NCBI GenBank assembly: GCA_934660915.1
Contig: CAKUIF010000002.1
Location: 202,364-266,363 of the forward strand
Source of the DNA: an uncultured Olsenella sp.
GTDB taxonomy: Bacteria > Actinomycetota > Coriobacteriia > Coriobacteriales > Atopobiaceae
Direction of reading: 5' to 3'
DNA: 64,000 nucleotides
This document shows, in pieces, positions 61,990 through 64,000 of this stretch. The stretch's first letter is position 1, and every line of letters begins with the position of its first letter. The notes under the pieces were generated by a model that searched no databases, had not been told where the DNA came from, and worked only from the letters and a program-made list of their open reading frames with translations. The translations under genes were made by a program, and so were the position numbers.

Positions 61990-62409
61990 ATGATCAGCAA
62001 CATCAAAGAAGACCACTCGCTCACGCGTGCGGGGGAGGATTATCTCGAGGCGATTTACCGACTTTCGCTTGATAGCGCTGATGCGGATAATTCTGTCCGC
62101 TCGGTTGACGTCGCTGAGCAGCTTGAGGTTTCAAAGGCCAGCGTGAACAAAGCCTTGAACCAGCTCAAGGATATGGGCATGGTCATGCAGAACCGCTATG
62201 GCCGTGTGACCCTCACCTCAGAGGGCGAGAAGTACGCAAAGATTGTCTGGCGATCGCACCGCGCGCTGCGCGCTTTCCTAGAGAGCGACCTTGGCGTCGA
62301 GCCGGCGGTTGCCGATGAGGAGGCGTGCCTTATGGAGCACGTCCTTTCTGCGGATACCATGACGCGACTGATTGAATATCTGGAGAAGCAGGGCGTCGAG
62401 ATCGGGTAG
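61990..62409 (+). CDS. DtxR/MntR-family metal-dependent regulator
   Basis: A 139-residue regulator. The N-terminal winged helix (LTRAGEDYLEAIYRL, then SVDVAEQLEVSKASVNKALNQLKDMGMV) is typical of DtxR/IdeR/MntR. A dimerisation region with likely metal ligands follows (ACLMEHVLSADTM). It lacks the SH3-like third domain, so it resembles MntR in size. The ATG at 61990 has only a weak ribosome site. The metal is not decidable by eye. Confidence 0.88.
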   Translation: MISNIKEDHSLTRAGEDYLEAIYRLSLDSADADNSVRSVDVAEQLEVSKASVNKALNQLKDMGMVMQNRYGRVTLTSEGEKYAKIVWRSHRALRAFLESDLGVEPAVADEEACLMEHVLSADTMTRLIEYLEKQGVEIG

Positions 62410-62455
62410 TACTTCTCTTTTGGAAGATTATTCAACTTCATGAGGTGAACAGCCT

Positions 62456-63862
62456 TTGGATAAGCATGCCGATATGATTCGCTTCGGCAACGATGGCTGG
62501 AAAGCACGCTATGACGATGGCTTTACGCCGGAAAATGCCGCTCGACTCGCCGTCGCGCTTGGCTGCCTATGGGCGGACGAGGGCGATGGCGCCACTGTTT
62601 ATGTTGGGTATGACACCCGCATTCATTCTGCTGAAATAGCAAGAGATGTGGCGGGAGTCCTCTCCTCGAGCGGCTTGCGGGCGAAGCTCGCTTACGCCGC
62701 TTGCCCATTGCCCGCCCTTGCGTGGAGCTGCGCGCATGATGACACGGCCGTGGGTGCGGTGATGGTCACTGCGAGCGAGCTGTCCTGCGAGTACGGGGGG
62801 ATAGTAGTCCGCGGATCAGATGGCGGCCCTTGCGACCGCGCCTTTCTCGATGATGTCGAGCAGATGGTCCCCTCGAGTGCTCAAGAGGCGCGCGGACGCA
62901 TCGAGCTGTGCGACGTCGTGGAATCGTATGTGGACGACCTGCTGGCCTCAGTACGTCGCCCGCTCGGCCGCCCTCTTAAGGTCGTTGTCGATCCCATGTA
63001 CGGATCTGCTGCGGGTGTCATGTCTCGCGTCCTGCGCGAGCTTGGCTGCGAGGTTATCGAGATCCACGCGATGAGCCTTGGCGATTTCGGTGGAATCCAC
63101 CCATCACCGACCGATCCTTGGGCTGATGAGTGCGAGCAAACGGTGGTTGCCGAGGGGGCCGATCTTGGAATCGTCCTCGATTGTGATGGTGACCGCGCGG
63201 GAATCATTGACGAGCGGGGCAGGCTATTGGCTGTGCGAGAGCTCATTCCGCTTGTAATTGAGGCGCTGGCCGCCAAAGCCCCAGCACAAAATCGCGTGGT
63301 GGCAACCCTTACGAGTTCCGCTCTTATCGAGAGGCAAGCCGAGCGCCTAGGGCTCAACTACACGCCTGTGTCGGTTGGCTTCTCCTATATATATAGCGAG
63401 ATCGAAGAGGGCGATGTTTTGCTGGGCGCCGAGGAGTACGGGGGGATCTGCGTGCCGTCGCACTTAAAGGAGCGAGACGGAATCTACGCATGCCTCCGAG
63501 TAATCGAATATCTTGCCTCGCAAGCCTCCAAACTCTCTGAGCTTAAGAGTTTGCAAGGAGATGCGCTTGGAAAGACGTTCTGGTCGCGCAGAGATGTTCG
63601 CCTGGACCCTGCGAGCGCGCAGGTCTTTAGGACTGTGCTTCCCGGGCTGAACCCCCCATCCGTGGCGGGCAGGGAGCCGATTGACGTGAGCCATGCCGAT
63701 GGGCTGAAGCTCACATTCTCCGACGGTTCTTGGGTGCTTGCCCGTCCTGCACGCACTGATCCGGTGGTGAGGGTTTACGCCGAGGCGCCGGATGCAGCCG
63801 CAAGGGATTCCCTCATTGGGGCAATCTGCGATTCAGTGGCCGTTGGCCCGGCGCTCGCGTGA
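62456..63862 (+). CDS. Phosphohexomutase-family protein with altered active-site loop
   Basis: A 468-residue alpha-D-phosphohexomutase-like protein of four domains. The start RFGNDGWKARY and metal-loop DCDGDRAG match the family (usual DPDGDR). The phosphoserine loop, normally TASHNP, reads TASELS with Ser107 kept. The sugar loop EEYGG is near EE-G. The substrate (glucose, mannose or GlcN phosphates) cannot be told. It starts with TTG at 62456 after GAGGT; the next in-frame ATG (62474) has no ribosome site. It follows the DtxR gene by 46 bases. Confidence 0.82.
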   Translation: MDKHADMIRFGNDGWKARYDDGFTPENAARLAVALGCLWADEGDGATVYVGYDTRIHSAEIARDVAGVLSSSGLRAKLAYAACPLPALAWSCAHDDTAVGAVMVTASELSCEYGGIVVRGSDGGPCDRAFLDDVEQMVPSSAQEARGRIELCDVVESYVDDLLASVRRPLGRPLKVVVDPMYGSAAGVMSRVLRELGCEVIEIHAMSLGDFGGIHPSPTDPWADECEQTVVAEGADLGIVLDCDGDRAGIIDERGRLLAVRELIPLVIEALAAKAPAQNRVVATLTSSALIERQAERLGLNYTPVSVGFSYIYSEIEEGDVLLGAEEYGGICVPSHLKERDGIYACLRVIEYLASQASKLSELKSLQGDALGKTFWSRRDVRLDPASAQVFRTVLPGLNPPSVAGREPIDVSHADGLKLTFSDGSWVLARPARTDPVVRVYAEAPDAAARDSLIGAICDSVAVGPALA

Positions 63863-63911
63863 CCCCTCCGCGCTTGGTTTGTGTAGACCCTGTGGACGCG
63901 CGCCCCCGCGC

Positions 63912-63940
63912 TGGACACGGGCTGGCGATGTGCGTATATT
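63912..63940 (+). promoter_or_regulatory. Strong sigma-70-type promoter at the window end
   Basis: TGGACA (63912-63917), a 17-base spacer and TATATT (63935-63940). It is one base from the -35 consensus and one from the -10. Transcription would begin near 63947. Confidence 0.65.
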
Positions 63941-63949
63941 AATTCCTCG

Positions 63950-64000
63950 CGCACCGGCACCCGGCGAACCGGAAACGGCAGCTCAGGGGGTGCGCGCGGG
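63950..64000 (+). other. Start of a structured transcript, cut by the window edge
   Basis: Downstream of the promoter the sequence is GC-rich and self-complementary. GCGCACC (near 63950) can pair with GGTGCGC (63989-63995), enclosing CCGG/CCGG inversions. CAGGGGGTGC at 63984-63993 resembles the opening of a thiamine pyrophosphate (THI-box) riboswitch, but the rest is outside the window. An rRNA, RNase P RNA or other stable RNA cannot be excluded. Confidence 0.3.

Overview
The window is a 64 kb stretch of a high-GC, gene-dense chromosome from an anaerobic actinobacterium. It most resembles Collinsella or a close relative in the Coriobacteriia. The evidence is the fhaA-fhaB-PP2C-RodA/PBP-PknB cell-wall signalling cluster, a complete F-type ATP synthase operon, several PTS loci with GntR and DeoR regulators, and Coriobacteria-style intergenic palindromes. 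The species call is inference, because no ribosomal RNA lies in the window.

Layout: 1-6.4 kb holds the 3' end of a DUF6273 membrane protein, a PafB/PafC-like WYL pair on the minus strand, and a membrane M28-type peptidase split by a roughly 500-residue low-complexity insert. 6.4-14.1 kb has tRNA-Gly and tRNA-Lys, an M29 aminopeptidase, argG (with a possible Arg-rich leader peptide), an unrecognised gene between two hairpins, argH and purB. 14.3-20.2 kb has a TSCPD protein, a Tat lipoprotein, an OmpR-type two-component pair, purC and tRNA-Arg(CCT). 20.3-26.2 kb is an N-acetylglucosamine locus: a DeoR regulator, EIIA, EIICB behind a dre-like operator and a structured leader, a NagR-type GntR regulator and nagA.

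27.7-37.6 kb (minus) is the Ser/Thr kinase, FHA, phosphatase and cell-wall operon, including a RodA/FtsW-PBP fusion and a first kinase with an HMD/DLG catalytic core. 37.7-43.6 kb has tRNA-Leu, serS, tRNA-Arg(ACG), tRNA-Ser(GCT), gluQ, a GNAT enzyme and a DUF4143 ATPase. 43.9-50.3 kb has a mannose-family PTS with an EIIC-EIID fusion, followed by an ATC-hydrolase-like protein, an M20 peptidase, a cysteine desulfidase-like protein and a HAD phosphatase, which together suggest a sulfur amino-acid catabolic unit. 50.4-53.4 kb has an AT-rich patch, a small HTH protein, a PrmC-TsaC fusion, rpiB and a degraded glyA remnant. 53.5-64 kb has the ATP synthase operon, murA, a DtxR-type regulator, a divergent phosphohexomutase, and a promoter opening a structured transcript that runs off the end.

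Intergenic spaces carry at least five families of long palindromes. In one, the variable cores of the two arms match each other. A 9-mer (GGCAAGAAG / CTTCTTGCC) recurs about twenty times on both strands, in coding and non-coding DNA. All statements come from reading the sequence by eye; no database or folding program was run.
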